From assembly GCA_949825065.1 (NCBI GenBank), contig OX463848.1:36609491-36673490 (forward strand): 64,000 nucleotides of DNA. The letters run 5' to 3'. The translations under genes and the position numbers were made by a program. Below, in pieces: positions 1-10,218 of this stretch. The stretch is from Odontocerum albicorne (lineage: Eukaryota > Arthropoda > Insecta > Trichoptera > Odontoceridae). Every line of letters starts with the position of its first letter. Position 1 is the stretch's first letter. The notes under the pieces are model-generated. The model saw only the letters and a program-made list of their open reading frames with translations. It was not told where the DNA came from and made no database searches.

Positions 1-540
1 ATTAATTAGAAGTGATTGACGATTCATAATATCGATCAAATTGATTTTTCGCAAGTCATTCTTACGAACGTCTGTCAAGTCTACAGTTAGAAACTCGACC
101 GAGCACAACTCGACTGTTTCTAACATATCTTTCGAGTTACCATTGCGCTCGGAACAATCGGTGTTATTTTAACACGCGTTGTATTGCGCTTATATAAATT
201 ATATGCGCATATTTAATTTATGACGCATTTCAACATTGCAATGTTATGTGTTATTGTCAGGGACGGACTAGCAAATAAAATAGGCCCTGGAAATTAGTTA
301 TGATCGGCCTGTTTTTTTTATATCAAACATTTCGCGTACATCTCCGACAATTATTTAATAAATTGTTTATTTGTTTGATACATTTTATTGTTTGTTTGTT
401 CGAGAGGATAAGAACTCTAAGGTCGATTCTTCTTCATCTTATAAATTGATTGTTCCAAACCGATCAAATAAGGAGGGGGGGGGGGTATTATGATAGAGTT
501 TTTATCGTTGCTAGTCCTGTGCCGTGGAATAGTTAACCTC
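1..540. other. No gene seen; AT-rich DNA with a G homopolymer
   Basis: No coding region is supported. There is a run of 11 G at 475-485. An imperfect hairpin lies near 84-122, where GTTAGAAAC is followed by GTTTCTAAC. Confidence 0.5.
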
Positions 541-792
541 TTAGTGTAAGATAATGGGTAACGTGTGCAGCTTTAGGAAACTATTGAAGACAGCCCTTTT
601 TGGGAGGTATTATCAAAATTTATGATGGTATGTGAAAATTACATCCATACATACATTAAGTTTTTTTGTAGTTCTTTTTCCCTTAGTAAGTTTTCTGCGG
701 TTTTCTTACCAAATATGTTTTGCGAACATATTCAAATAGGGGAAGTAAATAATCTAATCGCTGTTGCCATTACCTTCCTATCCTTACACTAA
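541..792. mobile_element. Short TIR element (MITE), family D, copy 1
   Basis: The segment begins TTAGTGTAAGATAA and ends with the near inverse complement (CCTATCCTTACACTAA). Its interior is found again, inverted, at 43088-43360, where the block around GAAGACAGC and the block TTTTCTTACCAA are recognisable. It has no coding capacity. A target duplication could not be assigned. Confidence 0.55.
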
Positions 793-821
793 ATTTATAT
801 ATAATTATTTTATAATAATTT

Positions 822-900
822 TAATCTCTGTACTAGTGCGTTTAAATCCTAAGTTAGAGCGCCTCTGAAGAGAGTTTGCTCTCTAAACAGCGCTATATAA
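822..900 (+). repeat. Dispersed repeat, family B (TATATAGCGC type)
   Basis: The block contains AGAGCGCCTCTGAAGAGAG followed by CAGCGCTATATAAATT. Related blocks occur at 8254-8310, 8490-8870, 26765-26880 and 42955-43060. Several copies carry on the minus strand a GGTTCGAGTCC-like pol III B box, which suggests a tRNA-derived SINE. Confidence 0.5.
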
Positions 901-1814
901 ATTATCCTCTTTTTATTACTATTATCATTTCTAGTTTTAATACATCATGGATATGCGATTGAGTTAATGAATTTTGTACCTGGTTCAAGATATATTTGTA
1001 CTTGGAAACATACCTCTCGATGAATACCTGTGATGACAAAAAGACTATAAAATATTTGTACATAAGTCGTAAAAACGTGTTTTTTTTAAATAGGCAATCC
1101 ATCCAATCAAGGATGATTTGTGTCAGAATTATAAGCCAACAAATAGAAGTTCATTTTCTGCAGGGCATAAAAGCGCAATGCCGTGCAGTTTTTACATGAT
1201 TCTAGTTCAGTTTCCTCGCAATGTGTGTGGGAATTTAGTCGTCAAATGTAAAGGTAAATTTATCAATTTTCCAGAAATTATTATGTATTTTGTGATATTA
1301 CGTATATAGTATGTCATCCTTCTCTGAAACACCGATCAAAGGAAGTGTTTTTTAGAAGTTTATTTTGAAAATATAATAATAATATAAGGACAAGTTATAT
1401 ACAGCCGTTTAGAAGTATGCACTTCTCAGGGGCTTTTCTAGGCAGCTCCTAAATGGTCTATAGTTCTCACAGCAAGATTCGTGTTGTGTGAACTCTGGTT
1501 TTCTCCATAGCTTCCTATACAGTGAATACACTCTGTGAAAAAAGAAGAAAAATGTAGTGGAAGGTTTTAGAGATATGGCATCACCACCGAATACCTCGAA
1601 TCTAATAGACTGCAAGATGCACCAATATGTCCACCCTCCAGGATCTACAGTTCAAAGAAAGGATGTCAACGACATGCAAAAAAAGAATGCTGTTATACTT
1701 GACATATAAGATAGTATTGATACGAAAGAAGTATGGATCAATTGTACAGTATTACACTTTCTATTGGCTGCTCCGATCTGGTGGCATCAAATAATAGTTT
1801 TGCTGTATTTGAAG
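901..1814. other. No feature recognised
   Basis: Only short spurious reading frames and AT-rich sequence are present. I see no gene, tRNA or clear repeat. Confidence 0.4.
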
Positions 1815-2100
1815 TTTTATGTGAAAGTACTGGCAACTTATTGTGCTGTTTAAACTTAAGACTTTATAAGTATATTTACTGCGCTGCGAGTCATTTTTTT
1901 TTCTCGTAACGTCGGACTTTATGTTCTTCGTCGTAGCTATTCTTTCCACATTCAGACGTGTCACCATCGGAGGAAGTCCTTTTGGGCAGTTCCTTCTTCG
2001 TTACAACGTGACCTTTCTTTCATAAAATATAAAGATGTCGAGCTTTTAGTGAAAGTTGCGTTAGACGGGGACTTATTTTGTACTCCATAACAACGTGAAT
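1815..2100. repeat. Unclassified repeat E, copy 1
   Basis: The block runs from the AGTACTGGCAACTT region through GGGGACTTATTTTGT. It is followed directly by a second diverged copy (2110-2400), and a third lies at 38985-39345. All three share blocks such as GTGTCGCCA/GTGTCACCA, a TTCGTTAC-like motif, CATAAAA and a trailing GGTGG. No intact frame is shared, so this is a repeat of unknown class. Confidence 0.5.
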
Positions 2101-2109
2101 GGTGGTGGA

Positions 2110-2400
2110 ACTGATTTCCAGGCCTTAATTCACTTCATATTTACTGCTCTGAGACTCATTTTCCTTCTCCCGTTACGGCCCTTCAGTCTATTGGTACTAC
2201 TATTCGTTTTACACTCAGGAGTGTCGCCACCGGAGGAAGAGTCTCTTTTGACAGTTCCCTTTTCGTTACTTGGTGACTTCGTGCTCATAAAAAAAGTAAA
2301 GATTTCGATCTTCTTGTGTACATCGCGCTAAATTTAGATTTATTTTGTCCCCCAGCGTGGGTGGGAGGTGCAATCGAACTGAACTATATAACACTTAAAT
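2110..2400. repeat. Unclassified repeat E, copy 2
   Basis: This is a diverged direct duplicate of 1815-2100. Shared landmarks are TTTACTGC, the GTGTCGCCACCGGAGGAAG-like block, GCTCATAAAA and GAACTGAACTA. The last landmark also matches the copy near 39335. Confidence 0.5.
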
Positions 2401-2579
2401 TGTTTAAAATACTCGTATGTACACTGATTTTGGCCCACCGGTCTAGTCCGCCGCTGGTTATAGTAATTAAAAACAAATTAATAGCAAGAGAAAATATATT
2501 CGTAAATTTTTAACATGATTTATATTAAATTTGTCTGTTATATTAGCATATCCGTTGTGAATTTGATTTTTACATACGT

Positions 2580-2965
2580 AGTATCACGTCGTTTCCCTGT
2601 CGGGCTAGGCAAACAGGATAGAGTGCCCCACTTTCCTATCTCGACACACATCCTGCCTCTCGTCTATTTCCGTACAACTTCTGCGATTTCTCAAAATTTT
2701 TATTTCTTTTTTTTTTAAATATCATTCACTTGATCCTATGCTTTCCTTGGTCTTCATCTGCCATGAATTTCACCCACATTATCACTATATATTTGTTTAG
2801 TTGGCGTTTCTTTCTATTCATTCGTTCTACAAACCCTAACTATCTCAGAGTCCTTTTTATCTCACTCAATACATCAGTCTTTGAGATCACATTCACCCCT
2901 AATCAATTCATATCGTATTCTATTATATGTAGTCACCCCATGCATTATTATTAGTGCACGAATTT
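2580..2965 (-). mobile_element. RTE-like LINE 3' end (family 1), decayed
   Basis: The minus strand carries the 3' part of a non-LTR retrotransposon found at least 18 times in the window. The plus strand starts with the inverse complement of the CCTGACAGGG-AAATGGCGTGAT end and proceeds through blocks for GRPRK-like, RWFGHVE-like and CELKADV-like peptide stretches. Stops and small gaps break the frame. Confidence 0.6.
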
Positions 2966-2977
2966 CTATAGCATTTA

Positions 2978-3026
2978 TCAGTTTAAGGGATATGATTGCT
3001 CTTTCAGTTTAAGGGATATGATTGCT
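2978..3026. repeat. Short direct duplication
   Basis: AGTTTAAGGGATATGATTGC occurs twice in tandem, about 25 bases apart. Confidence 0.7.
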
Positions 3027-3412
3027 TCCCATTATCTCTGTAGTTTCTTCACGCGTGAATCTATGTATATATTAAACAACCAGGGTGACATAAGGCATCT
3101 TTACATTACCCCCTTTGAAATTCATGTTTGTAGCTTGAATGAACGACCTTTTTATGATTACTCACTCTGTATTACTCGTATAATTTCGAGAAGATAACTC
3201 AACGTTTCAGGTTGATCACGCAGTCCGTCCACTAGAATTACACATCCCGTGTTGTCAGTCATCACACTATGGCTGACTCATTTGTCATACCCGTTTATAC
3301 AAATTCAACACAAAGTAAGTAATTTTCAACGTAGATAAATTTGCAAATATTCAGGCCAGATGCTTATGATTATTTTATGAATATTTACGACTCTTTTATG
3401 TAATTTTCAGTA

Positions 3413-3795
3413 CAGTTATACCTCGTTGTGCGTTATCTCGCTGTAACGCAATTGACAAAAATACGTTACTTGATATGGCGGAGCAACTAGATTTCAACGA
3501 AGTTGACGCTGAAGATATTCAAACATTACAGAATGACAACGAAAATTCTCTCACGAACGAGAAACTCTTATACAAGAATTGATTGAGAAAAATGTAATTG
3601 TAATGATGCTGTAATTATATTTTATTACCTCTGCGTAAACGTCACTTTTAAATTGCATTTACTCAATAAAAGGGTTAAAAAAAAATTAAATGTCTACTTT
3701 TTCTATTTTGGGAACCTAGTCCTACATTTCACGATAATTCGGTTAACGTAACGAGTCCGAGGTACGTGTCCCTATCGTTAAACGAGGTTTTACTG
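3413..3795 (+). mobile_element. pogo/Tigger-like DNA element, internally deleted
   Basis: The segment starts CAGTTATACCTCGTTGTG and ends with the inverse complement of CAGTAAAACCTCGTTTAACG, with TA on each side (3411-3412 and 3796-3797). CAGT termini with TA duplication are typical of pogo-type Tc1/mariner relatives. An interior frame ending at about 3581 reads DFNEVDAEDIQTLQND, which resembles the acidic C-terminus of pogo-like transposases. No catalytic domain is present, so it is non-autonomous. Confidence 0.65.
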
Positions 3796-3925
3796 TATTT
3801 TAAATAATTGTTATAATAGTGTTCGCTGTTTTCAACATGTAAATCATATTATGTATGTAGATTTATCCGTTTGGTCGCAAGAATTGAGGTTTATGATATT
3901 TTTTATTTTGATTTAAAGAAATTTG
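3796..3925. other. Unassigned spacer
   Basis: Short AT-rich spacer between the pogo-like element and a SINE. Nothing is recognised in it. Confidence 0.4.
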
Positions 3926-4202
3926 TTGACGACCTCCGCGGCTTAGTTGAGAATGCCTGTCTTTTGACCTGGGGGTTAAGAACTTGATTCCCGTTGATAT
4001 ACGATTATTTTTTCAAAAAAGGGGGGGGGTAAATCTGGTTTTAATTTGGTTGGTTGAACGAGATTGCCACTGACAATTAATCCGCCAGGTTGTACGTAAT
4101 ACAACAAATCCGTAATACAACTTCCAAGCTTTACTTTTGTGTGGTTGTTTAAAAGAGATTGCCACTTGGCAATAAACCTGTCAGGTTGTACTGTATACAA
4201 CA
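3926..4202 (+). mobile_element. tRNA-derived SINE (family A)
   Basis: A tRNA-like head has a box A-like block (CTCCGCGGCTTAGTTGAGA) and a box B-like block (AACTTGATTCCCG). It is followed by the family body: a CTGGTTTT block, TTGGTTGG, GAGATTGCCA and CAGGTTGTAC with a CAA-rich tail. A partial second body follows directly (4140-4202). The order head, body, CAATACAA tail recurs in more than ten places in the window. Confidence 0.75.
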
Positions 4203-4382
4203 AAACCGTACGTCACTTAGCAATATGCATATAATATTGTGATTCCGTGTATTAAGAAATAAATAATTCTGCAATGATTAGAAAATTTATTTTTGTTATT
4301 TTATTAAATATCAATAAAAAAACGATATATGTATTTATAAAAGTTTTTACACTTTAATTTTCTAACATACTCATATTTGACT

Positions 4383-4480
4383 CGGTTCAAATTCAAATTT
4401 TGTGAATCGCATTTCGCTCAGTTCAAATTCAAATTTTGTGGATCAAATTCATTCCGTTCAATTCAAATTTAAATCTTATC
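4383..4480. repeat. Short tandem repeat, about 38 bp unit
   Basis: Three diverged units each contain a TTCAAATTCAAATTTTGTG-like block. Confidence 0.6.
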
Positions 4481-4594
4481 AATCACATTTCGAACGCCTG
4501 ATTTTCGTAGACGCAACCACAAAATAAACTCGGTGAAATTGTGCGTTCTTAATGATTAAAAAGCAATTACTCGTATTTTAGTGAATCGTGCGGT

Positions 4595-5063
4595 TTGAAT
4601 CGAGTCTCACAATTGAGGTTTGCAAATTTTCTAACGAAACGATTTCAATTTCATTTAGTTTCTCGAAACCAGCTCAGCGGTGGCGCATTCAAAGCAATTG
4701 CCGGTTCCTGGTCTCTTGTAGCTGATTGCTTGGATCGCTTTGTATTTGCCGGTGTAAGGAGAGAAAGTGTACTTCCTCACACAAATCAAAACGCGCTTGA
4801 CAAGTTGAGTCGCAGACTCCCAAAGTTGCTGCCGTCTTACTATGACGGAGATGAATCAAGGTTTTATTCTTCTTCTCGGTGTCATGTCAGGTCCCCCCAA
4901 CGTTGAATATCACTTGAGAGTAGATATCTTTGTCCCCGGCAGCCCGAAAAAGATCTCCAACGTCCCTTATGCCAGTACAATCACGTATATTGCGGAGCCA
5001 GGAGATTTACCTCCTGCCAACACCTCTTCGGCCTTCTATTTTGCCTTGGATCAAGGTTTTTAA
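4595..5063 (+). pseudogene. Coding-like repeat F, copy 1 (function unknown)
   Basis: From about 4842 an open frame encodes about 73 residues, including VEYHLRVDIFVPGSPKK and ITYIAEPGDLPP. A diverged copy of the same stretch lies at 7024-7235. Aligned by eye, about 8 silent and 10 replacement differences separate them over roughly 60 codons, only a mild excess of silent changes. I do not recognise the protein. The upstream open frame from 4595 lacks a counterpart at the second copy. It could be a fragment of an unidentified retroelement or a duplicated exon. Confidence 0.4.
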
Positions 5064-5337
5064 AAGAATGTAATAAAATAAAAATATAAAATCTATAAAA
5101 TAAAGTCAACGATGTTTTCTTTTGTATAGTATCCTTCAATATATTCCAATTAGTGTTTCGGCCACATTGAAGAGCGCGGCTGGGAGACGGTATTGTTTTT
5201 TGCACCAATAAACGAGCCTTCGGGTTTAAGCACCTCTGGAGTATGCATGAAACTTGCGGTTCGTCATTAAACGTGTTTGCAATCAGACGAACGATTTTAC
5301 TAGACTGGCGCTTTTTTTTTGGTAGAACCGGGTATAT
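5064..5337. repeat. Dispersed repeat sharing GAGCCTTCGGGTTTA
   Basis: A block with CATTGAAGAGCG, GAGCCTTCGGGTTTA and CTCTGGAG recurs diverged at 20440-20530. Its class is unknown. Confidence 0.4.
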
Positions 5338-5339
5338 TA

Positions 5340-6271
5340 CGAGGCGTATCCAGAAAGTAAGTGTACTGAGGCTCTCATGACCGGATGGATTTTATTTTCG
5401 ACATCTTGGCTACACTTCCGTGTAGCCTGACCCTTCCCCTCCGCAACGAGACCGGTTCGAGGTCAGTACGTTGAGAAGTGTCGACGCGACAACACATTTC
5501 GTGAAAAATGTCAACCCCATCTCCCGCCAAGTTGAAACGAGTGGAGGCCGGGTAAGAGTTTTTGAGGCGCTGCAAACTCCATGGAGATGAATTTCTCCGC
5601 TCCATCGTTACTGGAGATGAAACTTGGGTTGCACACTACACGCCTGAAACCAAAAGGCAGTGTCAACAGTGGCGTCACACCTCTTCACCCTCCGCCAAAA
5701 AGTTCAAAACCACAATTTCAGCCAAGAAAATCGTGGCATCCGTGTTTTGGGACTGTCAAGGCATAATTTTAATCGAATATATGCCTCAAGGGGAGACCAT
5801 CAACTCTGAAAGATACTGTGAGACCCTAAAAAAATTGCGGAAGGCGATTCAGAACAAGAGGAGAGGCATGCTTACAAAAGGAGTCTGCCTGTTGCACGAC
5901 AATGCCAGACGGAACTGCTCGCCTTGTTTAAATGGGATGTCCTAAACCATCCCGCGCATTCCCCTGACCTAGCACCTTCAGATTACTATCTCTTTACCTT
6001 CCTGAAGCTGCACATGGGTGGAAAAAGGTTTTCAACCGACGAGGAGGTAAAGGAAGAGGTGGAGAAGTGGACGGAGGGGTTGGCGGGAAACTACTTCGAG
6101 GAAGGCATCAAAAAGTTGATACCCCGCTTCACCACCTGCATTGAGAGGAATGGCGACTATGTCGAAAAATAGCTTACATATGTACTACGGTAACCACGTA
6201 ATTTTTTTGTTTAAATAAAAAAAATTGTAACCTACAAAAATTCAGTACACTTAGTTTCTGGATATGCCTCG
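5340..6271 (+). mobile_element. CGAGG-type mariner, 932-bp deletion derivative, copy 1
   Basis: The terminal inverted repeats read CGAGGCGTATCCAGAAAGTA on the left and the near-identical inverse complement on the right. TA flanks both sides (5338-5339, 6272-6273). Full-length mariners are about 1.3 kb, so this copy is internally deleted. A second copy with the same total length and the same deletions lies at 52054-52985. The ends look intact, so it could be mobilised in trans. Confidence 0.9.
5508..6172 (+). pseudogene. mariner transposase remnant
   Basis: The frame starts with MSTPSPAKLKRVEAG and then a stop. It jumps straight to a catalytic-domain stretch (FLRSIVTGDETWVAHYTPE), so the N-terminal helix-turn-helix DNA-binding domain is gone. 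The first catalytic aspartate (GDETW), the second (LLHDNAR) and the third (SPDLAPSDYY) are all still encoded. A 22-base deletion just after HDNAR, judged against the copy at 54099, shifts the frame, and the C-terminal part (FKWDVLNHPAHSPDLAPSDY onward to VEK) lies in another frame. The protein cannot be made. Both lesions are shared with the copy at 52153-52817. Confidence 0.88.
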
Positions 6272-6273
6272 TA

Positions 6274-7020
6274 TTTATTTCATGGAAATGTTTTACAGCT
6301 CCCAATGGAAATAACATCTCTCAAATGCCTCTCTTTTTTGCGCTGTCAAATTCGGCTGTATTTTATGACTAAATGCTTTCGACAGCCATGCCTTTTATTT
6401 TGACCCGAATCATATATTTTAGATGTTGTATTATTTTTGGTTTGTTCACATAGTATCCCTCTTACAAGTAACCTCATAAGAATAACTCGAAAGTTGTAAA
6501 ATCTGGTAAATATTAAAGGTTGCCATTTTAAATGTATTCAAGAATGCTGAATAATTTGGAACAGATAAAGATGAAAGTATTATAAATTTTTTAAACTACT
6601 CGGGCTCTCTTTCCCTGTAGTATAAACGTAATTTAACTAAAATATTGTGTTAAGTATCGCTATTGGCCTCGATATCTCAATAAATGGACAAAAAAAACGA
6701 ATTTTCTTGTTAATTTAATAGGGAGTGTGAACGTTTACTATGCGTGTATGTAGAAGTGCGACAGCTTTTTATGGTAAACTTTTTATAGCTACCGGATGGA
6801 AGAGAAAGTTTTGAATGTAACTTTATCATTTTGTCGACTTGTTAGATTCATATTTTGAATGGAATAAATATTCAGCACCCGCAATACGGACTTTTGTACA
6901 AGTGACAGGTAAAATTTCAAGAAAGTAGGTCTTTTAATTTGTGAATTAAACATTTCGGATGCATATTGGACATTCTACATTAGAGCATTTGAAAAGAGTT
7001 TTAAATTTTATAATAGCATA
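6274..7020. other. No feature recognised
   Basis: AT-rich sequence without supported coding regions or repeats. Confidence 0.4.
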
Positions 7021-7023
7021 TAG

Positions 7024-7235
7024 AAATGAGGTTTTTTCTTCTTCTCAGTGTCATGTCGAGTCCACCCAACGTTGAATATCACCTGAGAGTAGACATCTTT
7101 GTCCCCGGCAGCCCAAAAAAGATCCCCAACGTTTTTTATACCAGTCCAATTACGTATATTGCGGAGCCAGGAGATTTGCCTCCTGTCAACACCTCTTTGG
7201 TCTTCTATTTTGCCTTGAATGATCAGGTGCAGTAA
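7024..7235 (+). pseudogene. Coding-like repeat F, copy 2
   Basis: An open frame of about 69 residues contains VEYHLRVDIFVPGSPKK and IAEPGDLPP, matching 4842-5063. Several replacement differences are C-to-T changes. The protein family is not recognised. It is followed directly by a LINE-like C-terminal fragment. Confidence 0.4.
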
Positions 7236-7430
7236 TTTGTACTTTAATGAGGTTTAAGCGAGGAAACGAAGGATCATATATTTTTGAAATGCCCATTAAA
7301 TAATGCGTGTGCATCCTATTATGAATATCTACGTCGTGATGAATACTTAAACATGAGGACACTTATAACAAACATGTCTCATACTTTTATAGTGTCAAGA
7401 AATTTTCGAGTTTCAAATTAAATAAATATG
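7236..7430 (+). pseudogene. Non-LTR retrotransposon C-terminal remnant
   Basis: One frame from about 7259 reads EETKDHIFLKCPLNN, then YYEYLRR and a stop near 7420. The E-T-x-x-H-x-F-x-x-C-P pattern is the usual tail after the RNase H or reverse transcriptase region in Jockey/R1-type LINEs. Only this tail survives. Confidence 0.5.
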
Positions 7431-7509
7431 TTGATAAATGTTATTCAAAATTTGATAGCGAGAGTAAACTGTTTTTGTGCTACTTAAAACGAAATCTGTA
7501 TATCGATGA

Positions 7510-7742
7510 AACTTCACACTGTGTAATGTATTATACTTTTGTTGTATATAATACAATCTGGCTGAATAATTGCCATATGGCAATCTCTTCCAACCAGACA
7601 GAAAGGTGTTAAAGAGGCCTGAAGCGAAAACCAGACTAGATTTTTTTTTAAAATCTGGGTTCAAGAGGGATTTGAACCTACAACTTCCGGATTGGGAGAC
7701 TAGGCCACGGAGTCATGTCTTACCAACTAGGCCACGGAGGTC
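7510..7742 (-). mobile_element. SINE family A with duplicated head
   Basis: On the minus strand the order is head, body, tail. The head carries GGTTCAAATCCC (box B) and two successive box-A-like blocks CCGTGGCCTAGT about 33 bases apart. The body has CTGGTTTTCGCTTCAGG, TTGGAAGAGATTGCCATATG and a tail ending near 7510. The doubled head is a small version of the array at 23090. Confidence 0.75.
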
Positions 7743-7759
7743 GTCTGTTGTTTACTGAC

Positions 7760-8253
7760 TAAGGAGTGCCTAATTTGGATGAATATTAAAATAAATCGAT
7801 GGCTAAATTATAAGTATAATAGCAACATTTAGTGGATTTCAAAAATGAATTTAAGTCTTTATATGAAGTACTTATAAATAATTGATAATTGCAACATTTA
7901 AGAAGAAAAATGGATTAAAAACTTCAATAGTAACTTAGATACATTTTACTTTTTATGACAACATTAAGGTCGTATTGAAAGGCAGGAAAAAAAAATTGAT
8001 AAATATTATTTTTTGACATATGTGTGTACTATACATAATAATATTTAAACAATTTATGTAGCTTCGTTTATAAAACAGACTCAAACTAAAGGGTGGTTTA
8101 ACTCGGGAATCGAAAAAAATATTACGAAAAGTAAAATAAGTTAAGTGTGCGGCCATGCCTGCATATGTTTAGGAAAACGTATTTGACAATAAAACGTAGA
8201 AACTTGCAAAGGGATTCCACGCCCGCGTTGTTATGAAAAAAAATCAACAACAG
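7760..8253. other. No feature recognised
   Basis: AT-rich sequence without supported genes or clear repeats. Confidence 0.4.
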
Positions 8254-8310
8254 CGCCTTGAAGAAGAGTCTGCTTTCAAAACAGCGCTATATAAATTGTA
8301 ATTTTATTAT
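8254..8310 (+). repeat. Dispersed repeat, family B fragment
   Basis: AGCGCCTTGAAGAAGAGTCT and CAGCGCTATATAAATT match the block at 822-900. Confidence 0.55.
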
Positions 8311-8489
8311 TATAACACAGAAAATGATACGTCAAATGCCTCGTGTTAAAAAACATCTACATTTTTCTGTTATTGCGTTGACATTTTCTAATCGAAGAAA
8401 CGTTCATTATAATATTATGCGTTTGAATTGCTATGCAGAGACAAATTGCAGAAATCGTATATTTTCAGGTACTTAACAATAAATAAAAA

Positions 8490-8870
8490 CAAACGGATAA
8501 TTTATATAGCACCTTTTAGAAAATCTTCACAAAATAACCCACCTCCGCTTCAATTGTCTGATGAAAGAGTAAGGTGTCCTTAAGTCGGACCGATACTCCG
8601 AGTTACAGTACCCGGTGGTAAGTAATACACATCGAGCTTAAGAATGAAACCGTCGCTTTGTAGAGCGTCGTCTCTGTCGCATGATGCGCTAACAGTCCGT
8701 GCGACAGAGACGACGCTCTACAAAGCGACAGTCTCTTTCTTAAGCCCGATGTGCATTACTTACTGCCGGGTACTTATATATTATTGACAGTGTGAGCGAC
8801 GTTTCAAGAGCACACTCCTCGAAAACTCGAGATTCGAACCCACTATTATTGACAAATTAAAAATATTAAA
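8490..8870 (-). repeat. Family B repeat, apparently split by a palindromic MITE
   Basis: The plus strand shows AATTTATATAGCACCTTTTAG on the left. On the right is GATTCGAACCCACTATTATTG, whose minus strand is a box B-like sequence. The two halves, juxtaposed in the copy at 26770-26880, are separated here by the palindromic element at 8609-8772 and other sequence. Confidence 0.45.
8609..8772. mobile_element. Palindromic MITE, family P, copy 1
   Basis: The 164-bp block is almost entirely an inverted repeat. It starts TACCCGGTGGTAAGTAAT and ends with the inverse complement, with arms containing GCTTTGTAGAGCGTCGTCTC. The loop is only about 15 bases. A related copy lies at 30548-30698. It encodes nothing. 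Folded DNA or RNA would form a long hairpin. Confidence 0.8.
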
Positions 8871-9170
8871 AAAACAAATCTAAAAAAGTTTTCGCGGATT
8901 CTTTTAAAATAAATATTTAATAAAGATAAATACGTAATGACAATACTTTTTTGACCAGAGAAAGTACACAAAATTACCTAATCTTAATTTTTATTTCTTA
9001 TGTAAATTAAACAGTTTGTCAGAATGACAAAAGTAACCTTTAGTTGGATATTGAACTATTTATGACAGTGATAATGTTATCATATAAATCAAATAAAAAT
9101 ATGTGACAATAAAAATAATGAAATTGATATATTTTGCCGGAATAAAAATCTGCTAAGATGATAGAATTTT
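8871..9170. other. AT-rich spacer, nothing recognised
   Basis: Very A+T-rich sequence with no open coding signal. Confidence 0.4.
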
Positions 9171-9177
9171 GGTGCAA

Positions 9178-9665
9178 AATTTGAGGTATTGGAGTGAAAC
9201 GTGGACGTGGAAAAATACTGAGAGTAGTCGAATCAATGCTGTATAGATATGTATATGTGCATTGAGAATAATAAATGGAGTGACAATGTATGATAGAATA
9301 CGGAATTAAGTGATAAGGGATGAGCGTGAACTTAAAGCTGATGTGTTAAGGAATATGAATAAGAGTACGTTGAGATGGTTTGGTCATGCAGAATGAATGA
9401 ATAAGGACTAACTAAAGAGATATACATTGTTGATGTGAGTGGAAGGCGTATGAGAGGAAGACCAAGGAAATTATGATTGGATCAAGTGTGATATTCTGAA
9501 ATAAGGAAAAATTGAAAGTCAGAGAAATTGTAGAAGTTATACGAGAAAGTGTATGAATGTGGAAGAGGCTAAGTATATGTGTCGAGTTAGGAAAGTATGC
9601 CGCTCTTTCCTATCTGCCTAACCCAACAGGAAAATAGCGTGATGGTGTGTGTGTGTATTTTGCTG
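9178..9665 (+). mobile_element. RTE-like LINE 3' end (family 1)
   Basis: The sequence runs from the GAGTGAAACGTGGACG block through GATGAGCGTGAACTTAAAGC (peptide D-E-x-E-L-K-A-D), GAGATGGTTTGGTCATGC (RWFGHA) and AGAGGAAGACCAAGG (RGRPR). It ends with AATAGCGTGATGG. Frameshifts and stops interrupt it. The family peptide resembles the segment after the reverse transcriptase domain of RTE-type LINEs. Confidence 0.65.
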
Positions 9666-10218
9666 GAAACAGAAAGGGGAACACTTTTTTTCTTCCTCCT
9701 CCTCCTAGCTCTATCCCACTACATATGGTTTGCATTTCGAATCTTCTCTTCAGAATTACCCGTTGTTAACAAGATCCTTCGCCACTACAGGATTAGGATG
9801 TATTCCACACTTTTAATACAAAAAGTTTCTTACTATAAAAAGTTAACAAATATTTTCAGTAAGGGTACATAATTTCACAGTTGACTGAAGAAAAAATGTT
9901 GAAAATCTTTTGTTTTTCTATGAAGTAAATGAATAACTGAGTACTTGTGTTGTAGATCTCAATTATTACCAAGTGTGTTGTGACATGATAATAAAATTTT
10001 ATTGAAGAAACACAAAAAGTGGTCACGCCCCGAGCTCTCCAGCTGTTCGTTGGAAGTACTTTGGAGAACTGGAAGCAGTTTGCAGAAACGAACCAACTAA
10101 GGCAATCGATCTAATGTTTACACTGCGATCGTCTTGTTAATTTTTGTATTTGAAGATGTATTGAGTGTTGAGACAGCGTTTTAGAAATCGAATCGATTGT
10201 GATTTTCGTTTACTTAAT
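9666..10218. other. No gene supported; a GC-richer patch at 10035-10140
   Basis: Most is AT-rich. At 10048-10130 a frame reads WKYFGELEAVCRNEPTKAID, which looks protein-like. I recognise no family, and the frame has no supported start or splice sites. Confidence 0.3.

Noticed and set aside
4595..4906. 103-codon gene upstream of repeat F
   Set aside because: The frame overlaps repeat F in another phase, and its N-terminal part has no counterpart at the second copy. No family is recognised.
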